From contig NHBH01000001.1 in assembly GCA_002168225.1 (NCBI GenBank), positions 476,188 to 540,187 on the forward strand: DNA of 64,000 nt, read 5' to 3'. This document shows, piece by piece, positions 27,432-36,271 of this stretch. The stretch comes from Micavibrio sp. TMED2 (GTDB lineage Bacteria; Pseudomonadota; Alphaproteobacteria; TMED2). The stretch's first letter is position 1; the number at the start of each line of letters is the position of its first letter. Both the position numbers and the translations under genes were made by a program. A model generated the notes under the pieces. The model was not told the origin of the DNA, searched no databases, and saw only the letters and a list, made by a program, of their open reading frames with translations.

Positions 27432-27971
27432 ATGGTTAGCTTGCTTGAAGTCATTTCAGAACGTCCCGAACATGATGCCGCGATTGAGGCATTGACCGAT
27501 CTTTCCTTCGGTCCCGGTCGTTTTGCCAAGACCGCTTACCGGTTCCGCGATGGCATTGACCAGATCCGTCAGCTCGGTTTTGTGATCGAGGATGAAGCGG
27601 GCAATCTCGTGGCTTCCTTACGCTTCTGGCCTGCCATTCTGCCCGATCAGACCGAAGTGGCCCTGCTCGGCCCGATCTCCGTCTCACCGGTGCTGCGCGG
27701 CCTCGGCTATGGTCGCCGTCTGATCAACCACGGTCTGATGCGCGCCCGTGCGCTCGGTTATCCGGCGGTGGTTCTGGTCGGTGACGAGCCGTATTACCGG
27801 CAGTTCGGTTTTGTGGGCGATATCATGCACGGGTTGAACCTGCCCGGCCCGGTTGATCGTAAACGGCTGCTAGGCCTCGAATTTACCCCCGGTGTACTCG
27901 ATTATCAGGCCGGCATGATCCAGCCCGCAACCGGTTCGGCGCGTCAGGCGATCAAAGGGACTGGTTGGTAA
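27432..27971 (+). CDS. GNAT-family N-acetyltransferase
   Basis: 179 residues from ATG 27432. An in-frame TTG at 27390 adds 14 residues without support. The acetyl-CoA motif A is clear: LLGPISVSPVLRGLGYGRRLI, with the pyrophosphate-binding RGLGYG. The following VLVGDEPYYRQFGF is typical of the YhbS-like branch, whose substrates are mostly unknown. It overlaps the end of the convergent hydrolase gene by 20 bases. Confidence 0.87.
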   Translation: MVSLLEVISERPEHDAAIEALTDLSFGPGRFAKTAYRFRDGIDQIRQLGFVIEDEAGNLVASLRFWPAILPDQTEVALLGPISVSPVLRGLGYGRRLINHGLMRARALGYPAVVLVGDEPYYRQFGFVGDIMHGLNLPGPVDRKRLLGLEFTPGVLDYQAGMIQPATGSARQAIKGTGW

Positions 27972-28857
27972 GAAACGCCCGTAGCGCCAGTAGCGTATCG
28001 GTCGGTGCCTCTTCCGGCAGGAAATGCCCACAATTCAGTTCGTGACCGCGAATATCCGTGGCGTATTGCTGCCAGATATTCATGACATCGAAGCGCTGAC
28101 CGAGGAAACCCCTGCCCCACAGCACCAGTGCCGGATTGGTCACCAGATTTTTGCCGAAATCCACGGTATCGTCGATCATATCGGCGGTCGCCCCGGCCCG
28201 GTAATCCTCGCAAGAGGCGTGGATTGCCTCGGGATCGGCGAAACAGCGTTCGTATTCTTCAATGGCGGCCGGGTTGAAGGCTTCAAAATTCATTGACCAT
28301 GCGGCCAGTTTCGAGCGCAGCCACCAGCCGGGATCACGCCCGATGATGGTCTCCGGGAACGGCTCCGGCTGGATCAGGAAGAACCAGTGATAGAAGCGCA
28401 TGGCGATGGACTGGTCAGTCTGCTGAAAGATCGCATGGGTCGGCACAATATCGAGGAAGGCCACGCGGTTGACCCGATTGCCGTGATCGAGGCACAGGCG
28501 ATGGGCGACCCGGGCACCACGATCATGGCCGACGAGGTTGAAGGTGTTGATCTCCAGCGCGGTCATCAGCCCAATAATGTCTGTTGCCATCTGGCGCTTG
28601 GAATAGCGACGGTGATTGGGGTCATTATGGAGTGGCCCGCCCGCCGGTTTACTGCTGTCGCCATAGCCGCGGAGGTCAGGCAGATAGACCGTGAAATCGG
28701 CGGCCAGATAGGGCGCAATCTCGTGCCACATCAGATGGGTTTGCGGATAGCCGTGGAGCAGGACCAGCGGCGGGCCGGTGCCGCCCTTGCGATAATGCAG
28801 CTTCACATCGCCAACCTGCTGGTGGTGGCTTTCAAAATCAGCAAGCAGTCCGGTCAT
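27952..28857 (-). CDS. Alpha/beta hydrolase, haloacetate dehalogenase-like
   Basis: 301 residues. The fold is set by LLHGYPQTHLMWHEIAP (oxyanion region), PDLRGYGDSSKP, nucleophile Asp in GHDRGARVAHRL, and late His in NCGHFLPEEAP. The cap region YHWFFLIQPEPFPE and the ECFADPEAIHASCEDYRA-like stretch resemble fluoroacetate/haloacetate dehalogenases, whose nucleophile is also Asp. Epoxide hydrolase is the main alternative. ATG 28857 is chosen over a GTG at 28905. An inverted repeat lies about 95 bases upstream. Confidence 0.82.
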   Translation of the reverse strand: MTGLLADFESHHQQVGDVKLHYRKGGTGPPLVLLHGYPQTHLMWHEIAPYLAADFTVYLPDLRGYGDSSKPAGGPLHNDPNHRRYSKRQMATDIIGLMTALEINTFNLVGHDRGARVAHRLCLDHGNRVNRVAFLDIVPTHAIFQQTDQSIAMRFYHWFFLIQPEPFPETIIGRDPGWWLRSKLAAWSMNFEAFNPAAIEEYERCFADPEAIHASCEDYRAGATADMIDDTVDFGKNLVTNPALVLWGRGFLGQRFDVMNIWQQYATDIRGHELNCGHFLPEEAPTDTLLALRAFLTNQSL

Positions 28858-28949
28858 ATAGCCTACATCAAAAACTGCGACGGCGTTGTTGCGCCATCCT
28901 AACACCTATTAAGGTGGCATCGCTTTGCGAATACGACAAGTGGTTGATG

Positions 28950-28966
28950 TGACAAAGAGTTTGTCA
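28950..28966. promoter_or_regulatory. Perfect 7-bp inverted repeat upstream of the hydrolase gene
   Basis: TGACAAA, GAG, TTTGTCA. It sits between the stop of the 601-residue gene (28977) and the hydrolase start (28857), both leftward. It could be an operator or a weak terminator; no T-run follows on the minus strand. Confidence 0.3.
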
Positions 28967-28976
28967 GGTCACGGCA

Positions 28977-30782
28977 TCATTTGAACCCGGCATCGCGCAA
29001 CCGGTTCTGGAAGGCACGTGTCGCAGCCTCGGCCATAGTCCGATCCTTGATCCCGCGCACGAAAATCTTGTCGAACCCTTCACGTTTGATCATCCGGCTG
29101 ATCCGAACCCTGAGGCGTTGCAGTGCCTGACCGTCGGGCAACAGTCCTGACTGGACAAAATCGACCATACGGAAGGCCTGATCGCGGAAGCTGTCAGGAT
29201 CGCCCGGCTTTTCCTTCAGGAAGTCCTGTTCCTCCAGATAGAGCAGCAGGGCCTCGTCGATCAGCTGCAGGGTGCCGCGCCGCCATTCCGGGGCAATCGC
29301 CATCCGGGCAATAGAGTGATAGGCGAGGGACATACGGGCAACCCGGGCATGGTGCCCCATATTGCCGGGTAACAGCACCATCATGTCGATGCTCTGTTCC
29401 AGCGTCTGCCGGATGCTGCTGATCAGATAGCGTCGAATCTCCTGATCGTCATAGAGCTTGTACAGTGTTGTCCAGTATATCAGTCCCAGTCCGGGTTGCT
29501 GTAGAATTGCCCCTACATGGCGGATAGCACCCATGGTGTCGTTCGCGGAAATGTCGCTGTGACGGCAGAACCTGCGGGTCAGGGCGAGGATGAAATCCGG
29601 TTCGGCCAGCAGGCGATAGCAGCGCCCGGCGGTCTCGACAATCATCCGGTAGAGCTGGTCATCAAGGTTCTGGTCGCGGGCTTCGAGGGCACCGCTGTAT
29701 TCAAGGGCATCGCTGACGCAATCGACCAGATGCTGTCGCGTTACCGGTAATATCCGGTATTTCAGAGCATTCTGCAGCCGTGCGATGGCGATATTGGTTT
29801 CCTGATCCTTGGTCGGTGGCTTGTTGCCCTCATTCATGTCGATGCCTTCCGCCAGCCGCAGCAAACGGATCAGCACCTCACCCAGATTGCCAGCCAGACC
29901 GATCATGTCATGAGGCAGTTCGGTGGCGTAACAGAGATCAGCGAGGAACAGGTCGAGTTGCTGGTTGAGCAGCGGATGCCGGTTCTGCTCCAGCAGCTCC
30001 ATGGCCCAGCAAAATTGCTTGTGTACGCTCTCCCGGCTCAACCCGGCGGCATAAACGGCGGCACCCAGCATGCGTTTCTGGTTGGCGAGCTCGGTGGCGG
30101 GCAGCTCGCTGCTGTCGCTCAGGGTGCGGATCAGGTTGTCCAGCGTATCATCGGCTTCCGACTGCCGGATACGATGGGGCAGGGCCTCGACGATTTCCGG
30201 CAGTGACTGGACCATCTTCATGATCGTCTGGCGCCGACGCTTGAGCAGTTCACCGCTCTTGGCCTGCAGCTTGGCCGTCCGGTTGATGGCCTGACCGATC
30301 AACCGGCTTTGCTTGAGCAGGCGGTTCATATGCAGGGAGCTGTGCAGAATCTGGCCAACCAGCAGCTGGTTGCGCTCACAGTAATCCCGGAACAGCCGGT
30401 TCAGGGTCAGCCGCGCCGATGGCTCATAAAGGTCATGGGGGTCGTGACAGATCGGTGGGCTGAATGGTGGGCAGCCGAGACCGCTCTCATAAAGGCTGTT
30501 GGGGTCTTCGGACTCGCGGTTGAAGATCACCCGTGGCTGGATGGTGTCCCGCTGGTTGGGCCAGATTTTCAGCACCCGTACCCGGTGCTGGTGATCCTCC
30601 ATCAGGTCCTTCTGGGCCTGACCGATGGCGAGTTCTTCACTGTCAAAGCTCGCTATGACCTTCCAGTGGCCGTTGACCCAGGCCTGGTAGTCATAAACAC
30701 ATTCGGCAAAGGAGCTCTTGAACGGGTCCTGCCCGCCGCTGAGCCTGCTGGTGTTGGGATGTTTGTATGTGTTCGCTTCCAT
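28977..30782 (-). CDS. Unrecognised 601-residue helical protein
   Basis: I do not recognise the family. Residues about 25-75 form a small alpha/beta module (VYDYQAWVNGHWKVIASF, then LMEDHQHRVRVLKIWP) of a kind that recurs in hypothetical proteins of Rhodospirillales. The rest is almost all helical, rich in Leu, Arg and Gln, with no membrane helix, signal peptide or nucleotide-binding loop, suggesting a large cytoplasmic scaffold or regulator. It lies 106 bases after the LPG-synthase-like membrane gene on the same strand and may share its transcript. ATG 30782 is the first start. Confidence 0.7.
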   Translation of the reverse strand: MEANTYKHPNTSRLSGGQDPFKSSFAECVYDYQAWVNGHWKVIASFDSEELAIGQAQKDLMEDHQHRVRVLKIWPNQRDTIQPRVIFNRESEDPNSLYESGLGCPPFSPPICHDPHDLYEPSARLTLNRLFRDYCERNQLLVGQILHSSLHMNRLLKQSRLIGQAINRTAKLQAKSGELLKRRRQTIMKMVQSLPEIVEALPHRIRQSEADDTLDNLIRTLSDSSELPATELANQKRMLGAAVYAAGLSRESVHKQFCWAMELLEQNRHPLLNQQLDLFLADLCYATELPHDMIGLAGNLGEVLIRLLRLAEGIDMNEGNKPPTKDQETNIAIARLQNALKYRILPVTRQHLVDCVSDALEYSGALEARDQNLDDQLYRMIVETAGRCYRLLAEPDFILALTRRFCRHSDISANDTMGAIRHVGAILQQPGLGLIYWTTLYKLYDDQEIRRYLISSIRQTLEQSIDMMVLLPGNMGHHARVARMSLAYHSIARMAIAPEWRRGTLQLIDEALLLYLEEQDFLKEKPGDPDSFRDQAFRMVDFVQSGLLPDGQALQRLRVRISRMIKREGFDKIFVRGIKDRTMAEAATRAFQNRLRDAGFK

Positions 30783-30888
30783 AGTGCTGACATGCTGCTA
30801 CGGAAGCCCCTACCGAACTCTTAATGGCCGGTTGGAAACCATGAAGTTTTTTCAGGATTCAGGCAGAATTTGGCGGCAGTGGCCGAAA

Positions 30889-31884
30889 TCAGCCGTTTTC
30901 ACGTCGCTTGAGGCGGAACAGTACCGCGCCGGGCAGCGAGATCAGCAACAGGCCGACACCGAAAGCCAGCGACAGTGCGAGTGCCTGCGCGCTGTTGATG
31001 CCCTGACTGGCAAGGGCGGTGACCATGACGCCTTCCCGCAGGCCCCAACCGGCGAACGAGATCGGTACGACCGTCGCGAACAGGGCCAGTGGTGCCACGA
31101 GCAGGGCAGTGCCAGCACCTATATCGCCAGGCAGGGCAATACCAATCAGCATGATCGATAGCAGTGGTGGCAACTGGCCGAGCATGGACAGCAGCAGCAG
31201 CCAGAGGGCGGATTTCGGCTCCAGCGTTGTGGTGCGCAACTGCCGGATCAGATTGATCGGCAATTCCTTCTGCAAGCGGCCCTCGAGATGCTGACAGAGC
31301 CAGAGCAGCAGTTTGAAACCGACAACCAGACCGACAAGGGCAACCAGCAGCAGGCCGATGGCCAGTCCGGTTGGGGTAATCCCGTTCGGTAACAGGTCAG
31401 CCAGCAGGAATGGCAGGGTCGGCAGGATGAACAGGGTCACCGTAATCAGCCCCCAGACCCGCTCGATAAACACGCTGAGCGCCCCGGCGGTATAACCGAG
31501 GCCGAGACGTTTGGCACCGATGGTGCGGACCGCGTCGCCGCCGACCGGCGGTGGCAGTATCTGGTTGAAGAACAGGCCGATAAAGATCAGCTGGGTCAGG
31601 GTGCCAATGCCCGGTTTCTGCTGTTCGGGCCAGGCAGGATCGGTGGGCCAGACATACTGCCAGCGCCAGGCATTGGCCACAACATGCACCGGCAGGATCA
31701 GCACCGCGAGTGCCAGCAGCCAGTAATTCGCCCCGTGCAGGGCGGCCAGCACATTGGTGAAATCAACACCGCTCAGGACCCATATCAACAGGCCGAGGGA
31801 GACAACGACCTGCAGTGCCAGAAACAGATATTTGGCAAGGTTGCGTTGTTCGGCTTTCGCTTCCGGCAGGGGCGCGCTAGTCAT
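30889..31884 (-). CDS. Lysylphosphatidylglycerol synthase TM-region (UPF0104) family protein
   Basis: 331 residues with about eight transmembrane helices. Family motifs are NAWRWQYVW, FFNQILPPPVGGDAVRT and the late VPISFAGWGLREG, the last two being hallmarks of the membrane domain shared with MprF/AglD proteins. Only the membrane part is present; there is no aminoacyl-transfer domain. Homologues of this size often sit in lipid or polysaccharide loci and may flip or modify lipids. Here it stands beside an unknown helical protein and opposite a kinase-fold gene. Confidence 0.85.
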   Translation of the reverse strand: MTSAPLPEAKAEQRNLAKYLFLALQVVVSLGLLIWVLSGVDFTNVLAALHGANYWLLALAVLILPVHVVANAWRWQYVWPTDPAWPEQQKPGIGTLTQLIFIGLFFNQILPPPVGGDAVRTIGAKRLGLGYTAGALSVFIERVWGLITVTLFILPTLPFLLADLLPNGITPTGLAIGLLLVALVGLVVGFKLLLWLCQHLEGRLQKELPINLIRQLRTTTLEPKSALWLLLLSMLGQLPPLLSIMLIGIALPGDIGAGTALLVAPLALFATVVPISFAGWGLREGVMVTALASQGINSAQALALSLAFGVGLLLISLPGAVLFRLKRRENG

Positions 31885-31952
31885 GATGTACCGATGGTCC
31901 GGCGTCTGGCTGGGGTGTCTCGCCCGTTCACTATTTACTGACCGATTGGCCC

Positions 31953-32867
31953 GTGTCGATATTTGATCCGAAAACCACTATCGCGGCGTGTCTGGCGGGA
32001 CATTATGGCCAGCCTTTGGGTGAGGGGCTGTGGGGCCGTACTTTCCGGCTTGACGATCAGGCAGTGCTGAAACTCGCCCGTGCCGATGGCGGTATCGGCG
32101 ATGGCCGTGATCTGATCGAGCGCGAGGCACAGGCGCTTGCCGGTTTTACCGGTTATCGCGATCCGCAGCTGGCGCTGCCGCTTTATCTCGGCCACGGCCC
32201 GGTGCCGGAGATGCGGCAGGGTGCCGATGACAATTTCGCCTGCTGGCTGCGCATGGGCTGTATCGAGGGACAGGTGTTCAGTTCAGATGCCCATGCGGCG
32301 CTTGATAACGCTGGTCGTGAAGTGCTGGCGCGGCAACTGGGTGCGGCGCTGGCAATATTTCACCGGTTGAGCGACCGGCATCGCGATCAGGCCCCGGTCG
32401 GTGATGATCTGGTTAGCCTGAGCCGCCGGGACTGGATATTCGGGGCCATCATGGACGATCTGCCGGAAATGGAGCGGATACGCGCAAAGCGGCTGCGTGA
32501 GCGTTACCGCCAGTTATTGCTCGATTGCCCGCAACCGGTCTGGGCCCATGGCGATGTTAATCCGAGCAACGTCATCCGCTTGCCCGGCGGCGGGATCGGT
32601 CTGGTGGATTTTGCCGAAAACGGCTGGGACCTGCCAGCGGTCGATTTCGCCCATTGGCGCACATTGGGCTGGCTTGATGAGACATTGCTGGCCAGTTACC
32701 GCGACCATGGGGGTTTGGCGGTCAGTGACGAGAGCATCCATGTGGTCGGGGCGATCAACGCCTTTATCGGGCTGGTGCTCGACCGACGGTTGGGCGACCG
32801 TCAGGCGGTCATCAATGCCGAGGCGGCGCTCAATGACTGTCTGATGGCTGCACGTCTGATTGAATGA
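31953..32867 (+). CDS. APH-family phosphotransferase
   Basis: 304 residues, cytoplasmic kinase fold. The catalytic loop reads HGDVNPSNVI and the metal-binding DFAE motif follows as GLVDFAENGWDLPAVDFAHW; the N-lobe carries VLKLAR with the ATP Lys. Aminoglycoside/choline/homoserine kinase-like members of this family act on small alcohols; the substrate is unknown and resistance should not be assumed. The start is a GTG at 31953, 68 bases from the divergent membrane gene. Its last 38 bases overlap the end of the convergent rhomboid gene. Confidence 0.82.
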   Translation: MSIFDPKTTIAACLAGHYGQPLGEGLWGRTFRLDDQAVLKLARADGGIGDGRDLIEREAQALAGFTGYRDPQLALPLYLGHGPVPEMRQGADDNFACWLRMGCIEGQVFSSDAHAALDNAGREVLARQLGAALAIFHRLSDRHRDQAPVGDDLVSLSRRDWIFGAIMDDLPEMERIRAKRLRERYRQLLLDCPQPVWAHGDVNPSNVIRLPGGGIGLVDFAENGWDLPAVDFAHWRTLGWLDETLLASYRDHGGLAVSDESIHVVGAINAFIGLVLDRRLGDRQAVINAEAALNDCLMAARLIE

Positions 32868-34518
32868 CATTCTCTGCCGGTTTGCCGCCGATGCTGGGCA
32901 TTGTGGCACTGCGTGGGGCGATGATCAGGGTGATGATAAAGCCGCTGACCAGACCCGAGATATGCAGCGGCGATGAGCCATCGAGATACATCCAGTCAAA
33001 ACCGGTCTGGATCAGCAGGATGATCAGTATGCCGTTGATGTCCTGCCGGGCCTGAAACAGCCGGGTCCGGCGATATGTCAGGATCGCCAGCGCCAGCACC
33101 GCACCCAGCACGCCGAAGATCGAACCGGAAGCGCCCAATGCCAGCACCGGTTGTGACTGGTCACCGAACTGATAATTGATCAGGGCGGCCACCATCGAGC
33201 CGATGCCGCTCAACAGGTAAATGGTCAGGAACCGCCAGTGACCGACCCGGCGCTCGATGCCGATCCCGAACCATGTCAGGGCCAGCATGTTGAAGCCCAC
33301 ATGCAGGTAATTGTAGTGCAGGAAGGTCGCCGAGAGCAGTCGCCACCATTCGCCCTGCTCGGCGGTATAGGGCCAGATGAAGATGCCGAGCGGGCCGAGA
33401 TTGGTGAAATACTGCCACCAGTCGCTGTTCGCATCGACATAATCGGCAAACAGCTGGTGGATCGCGGTTTCGTGGCCATAGAAGGCGAAGGTGCCATGCA
33501 TGCCGGTGGTCAGCAGAAACACGATCAGGTTGATCACGATCAGGCCGATGGCTACGCGCGGCTTGTCGACTTTGTGCCGGAAATAGGCGCGGGTATCGCT
33601 CTGTTCACGGGTCAGCTGGTCGAGCTTCTCCCGGCCCTCGGGGCCAAGGGATGGCCGTGGCTGTGGGCCGCGCTGCAGCCAGTGCTCGATCCGATGGAGC
33701 ATGGCACCGCCGGTCTTGTCCTTAAGGCGATGCAGGGCGGCGCTGAAATTCTCCCAGTCGCCGCTGGCAAAATATTGCGCGCGGGCCATGAGCAATTCCT
33801 GCTCCGCGGCCGGAAAGCTGCCGAGCGGGCCGTTGATCAGGTTGAGCACCGCCGCCGTATCGCCAGCATGGGTATAGAGGCTGGCCTTGGTCAGGGCCTG
33901 CTCCGGTACGCTGGTCATGGCGCGGAACTTTGGTTCTTCCTGACGATAGGCCTCGATAGCATCATCGAGGCGGCCAAGCTCGGCCAGCGCCCGGATGCCG
34001 AGCAGCCGGATGCTAGGGTTCTTCTCGCCCGCCGCCGATCCGGCAATATCCGCCACCTGCTGATAATCGCTGCGCATCAGTGCGGCCTGCGACCGGGCGA
34101 TGGCGGCACTTTTGCCGTCAGTTGCGGCGATGCTGTCGAGCAGCGCCAGCCCTTCTGCCACATTGCCCTGCTGGATCATGGCAAAGGCCGTGGACAGGGC
34201 CCTGTGGGTGCGCATTTCCGGCACCGGGATCAGAATGCCGAGCCAGTTCTCGTAACGCTGTGCTGTATCATAGTCGCGTTTGATCACGGCCTGATAGGCA
34301 ATGCCGTTCAGGCGCGGGGTAACAAAACCGTAGACGATCCAGAGAATGACCGATCCGGTCACGGCAAATGGCAGCTCAAGGCTGTGCCAGACCAGTACCG
34401 CAATCGCCAGCCCGGCATACCAGGCGGCAAGCTGCATGACCCGCATTTTGCTGTAGCGGAGCGCAAAGATGCCGAAGGTGATCAGCGGCACCCACATGAA
34501 GATGATATCAGGGGTCAT
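32830..34518 (-). CDS. Rhomboid intramembrane protease with large N-terminal TPR-like region
   Basis: 562 residues. Two N-terminal helices (about 5-60) precede a soluble helical segment of about 230 residues resembling TPR repeats, then a rhomboid domain. Rhomboid signatures are HYNYLHVGFNMLALTWFG (His/Asn pair), ALGASGSIFGVLG with the nucleophile Ser in GxSG, and the final catalytic His in SPLHISGLVSG. It should cleave membrane proteins, with the TPR-like part picking partners. ATG 34518 is preferred to a TTG at 34557. The family is sure; the substrate is not known. Confidence 0.87.
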   Translation of the reverse strand: MTPDIIFMWVPLITFGIFALRYSKMRVMQLAAWYAGLAIAVLVWHSLELPFAVTGSVILWIVYGFVTPRLNGIAYQAVIKRDYDTAQRYENWLGILIPVPEMRTHRALSTAFAMIQQGNVAEGLALLDSIAATDGKSAAIARSQAALMRSDYQQVADIAGSAAGEKNPSIRLLGIRALAELGRLDDAIEAYRQEEPKFRAMTSVPEQALTKASLYTHAGDTAAVLNLINGPLGSFPAAEQELLMARAQYFASGDWENFSAALHRLKDKTGGAMLHRIEHWLQRGPQPRPSLGPEGREKLDQLTREQSDTRAYFRHKVDKPRVAIGLIVINLIVFLLTTGMHGTFAFYGHETAIHQLFADYVDANSDWWQYFTNLGPLGIFIWPYTAEQGEWWRLLSATFLHYNYLHVGFNMLALTWFGIGIERRVGHWRFLTIYLLSGIGSMVAALINYQFGDQSQPVLALGASGSIFGVLGAVLALAILTYRRTRLFQARQDINGILIILLIQTGFDWMYLDGSSPLHISGLVSGFIITLIIAPRSATMPSIGGKPAENVIQSDVQPSDSH

Positions 34519-34562
34519 TACAGGATTTAGTGTGGGGTGCCATGGCGGTGAAAACAAGCAGC

Positions 34563-34596
34563 AAAAAAGCCGGAATATGCTTGATACCCCGGCTTT
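34563..34596 (-). terminator. Rho-independent terminator after the MscS gene
   Basis: AAAGCCGG (34566-34573) pairs with CCGGCTTT (34589-34596); on the minus strand the stem is followed by six T residues. It lies 25 bases past the MscS stop. Confidence 0.85.
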
Positions 34597-34620
34597 CCGT
34601 AACTTTCAAACCTGTCGGCC

Positions 34621-35460
34621 TTATGATGCTGCGACCTGATACATATGCACATCGCGTTGTGGGAACGGGATCGAGATATCGTTCTTATCGAAGGCTTCCT
34701 TGACCGCTTTCGGCAGGGTGAAGCTCAGTGGCCAGAAATTGGCGGCATCACACCAGACCCGAATGGTGATATCGACTGAGCTGTCACCGAGATTGGAGAC
34801 CGCAACGAATGGGGCCGGTTCAGCATGGATGCGCTCTTCGGCGCTGATGACGCCCTTGATCACCTCGATTGCCTTGTCCATGTCGTCACCATAGCCGATG
34901 CCGACGATCAGTTGAACCCGGCGGGTTGCATGGTGTGAGAAGTTCTTGATGGCGGTGCCCCAGATGTCGGAGTTAGGGGTGACAATCTGGACATTATCCG
35001 GGGTGGTCAGTTCGGTGGTGAACAGGGAAACGTCTGCAACCGTACCTGACAGGCCAGCTACTTCGACGTAATCGCCAACTTTGAACGGGCGGAACAGCAG
35101 CAGCATCACGCCGGCGGCCACATTCGACAGGGTGCCCTGCAGGGCGAGACCGATGGCGAGGCCGGCAGCACCGAGGACGGCAACGAAGCTGGTCGTCTCA
35201 ACGCCGAAGCGCTCAAGTACCGCGATCAGCGTGATGGCGATGACGAAATATTTTGCCATGCTGGCGAAGAAACCGCGCAGCATGCTGTCGACGCTCTTGA
35301 CCCGGCTGAGGCCGCTGCGGACAGCGCGGCTGACCCAGCCTGAGACGATAAGGCCAAGGACCAGAATGACGATGGCACCGACCACATCGAGGCCGTATTC
35401 GGTGATCAGGGTAATGGCCTGATCAATGGCGGTTTGCATTGTTTCACCAGCATTTTCCAT
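34621..35460 (-). CDS. Small-conductance mechanosensitive channel (MscS family)
   Basis: 279 residues, the length of E. coli MscS. Three membrane helices are seen, the third with the pore-lining Ala/Gly run (FVAVLGAAGLAIGLALQGTLSNVAAG). The beta-domain follows with FKVGDYVEVAGLSGTVADVSLFTTEL and TPNSDIWGTAIKNFS, then the alpha/beta C-terminal domain. It opens under hypoosmotic shock. It stands alone, with its own terminator. ATG 35460 is used; ATG 35439 would drop seven residues. Confidence 0.93.
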   Translation of the reverse strand: MENAGETMQTAIDQAITLITEYGLDVVGAIVILVLGLIVSGWVSRAVRSGLSRVKSVDSMLRGFFASMAKYFVIAITLIAVLERFGVETTSFVAVLGAAGLAIGLALQGTLSNVAAGVMLLLFRPFKVGDYVEVAGLSGTVADVSLFTTELTTPDNVQIVTPNSDIWGTAIKNFSHHATRRVQLIVGIGYGDDMDKAIEVIKGVISAEERIHAEPAPFVAVSNLGDSSVDITIRVWCDAANFWPLSFTLPKAVKEAFDKNDISIPFPQRDVHMYQVAAS

Positions 35461-35562
35461 GACTGGACTCTCTTTTGTTCATGAAAGGAATGGAATATGG
35501 CGCGACTATGTAGCAACTGAGGCTGGTGGTTGCGACCAAAAACTTGCCGTAGGCGTGGCGAG

Positions 35563-36237
35563 CTAGGCGGGTGTCTCGGCGGTTTGCTGATTTAGTACTG
35601 ACAAATCAATGTCATCCGGTCGCTTGTTCCAGAACAGGACCTGATACAGCCCGCCCTGTCGCTGAATGCAGGACAGTGCCCCGGTTGCGGTCTTGAGCGA
35701 CTGATCTCGCGCGCGCAGAGCAAAGGCACCGGGCACCAGATCGAGGAAAAACCGCAGAATACCGTTGGATGAGACCAGCAACACCGTGTCATCTGCGCCA
35801 TGCTGCGCCTGCAGGTCATTGACCAGCAGTTTCAGGTCGCGGCGCAGGGTGCTGAGGTCGGGTTGCCAGTCGGCGCGATCCGGCCATTGGCCACGCTCGT
35901 TCCAGGCGGTAACCGCCGCTTCGCCATGGGTTTCGACAATCTGTTCGGTGGTCTTGCCGCCCCAGCTGCCGTAATCGATCTCGCGCAGGCGGTGGTCGAT
36001 GCTGATCTCGCCGCCACCGGCAATGTCGCGGATAATGGTGGCATGTTCTGCCGTGCGTTTCAGGGGGCCGGCGACGATGGCGGCGGGAGTGATCCCGGCA
36101 CTGGCCAGTGCCTGTCCCACGGCCTCGGCCTGTTCGCGGCCTTTTGGCACCAATGGCAGGTCCTGATCGGCACCGACCCAGACTGGTGTGTCATCCGGGC
36201 CGAATGTATTGCCGTGACGGGCAAGCAGCAGGTTCAT
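35563..36237 (-). CDS. Histidine phosphatase family protein
   Basis: 224 residues. The phosphoglycerate-mutase-like fold is shown by LLARHGNT (catalytic His at residue 8), GPLKRTAEHATII with the second Arg, DHRLREIDYGSWGGKT with the catalytic Glu, and VLLVSSNGILRFFL where the usual second His is replaced by an S-N pair. That missing His may lower or change activity. It starts 34 bases after kdsB on the same strand, so it may remove the phosphate of a sugar intermediate, but that is an inference. Confidence 0.82.
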   Translation of the reverse strand: MNLLLARHGNTFGPDDTPVWVGADQDLPLVPKGREQAEAVGQALASAGITPAAIVAGPLKRTAEHATIIRDIAGGGEISIDHRLREIDYGSWGGKTTEQIVETHGEAAVTAWNERGQWPDRADWQPDLSTLRRDLKLLVNDLQAQHGADDTVLLVSSNGILRFFLDLVPGAFALRARDQSLKTATGALSCIQRQGGLYQVLFWNKRPDDIDLSVLNQQTAETPA

Positions 36238-36271
36238 CTCGGGGTATCTCCCATGCTTTTCGGTTTATCTA

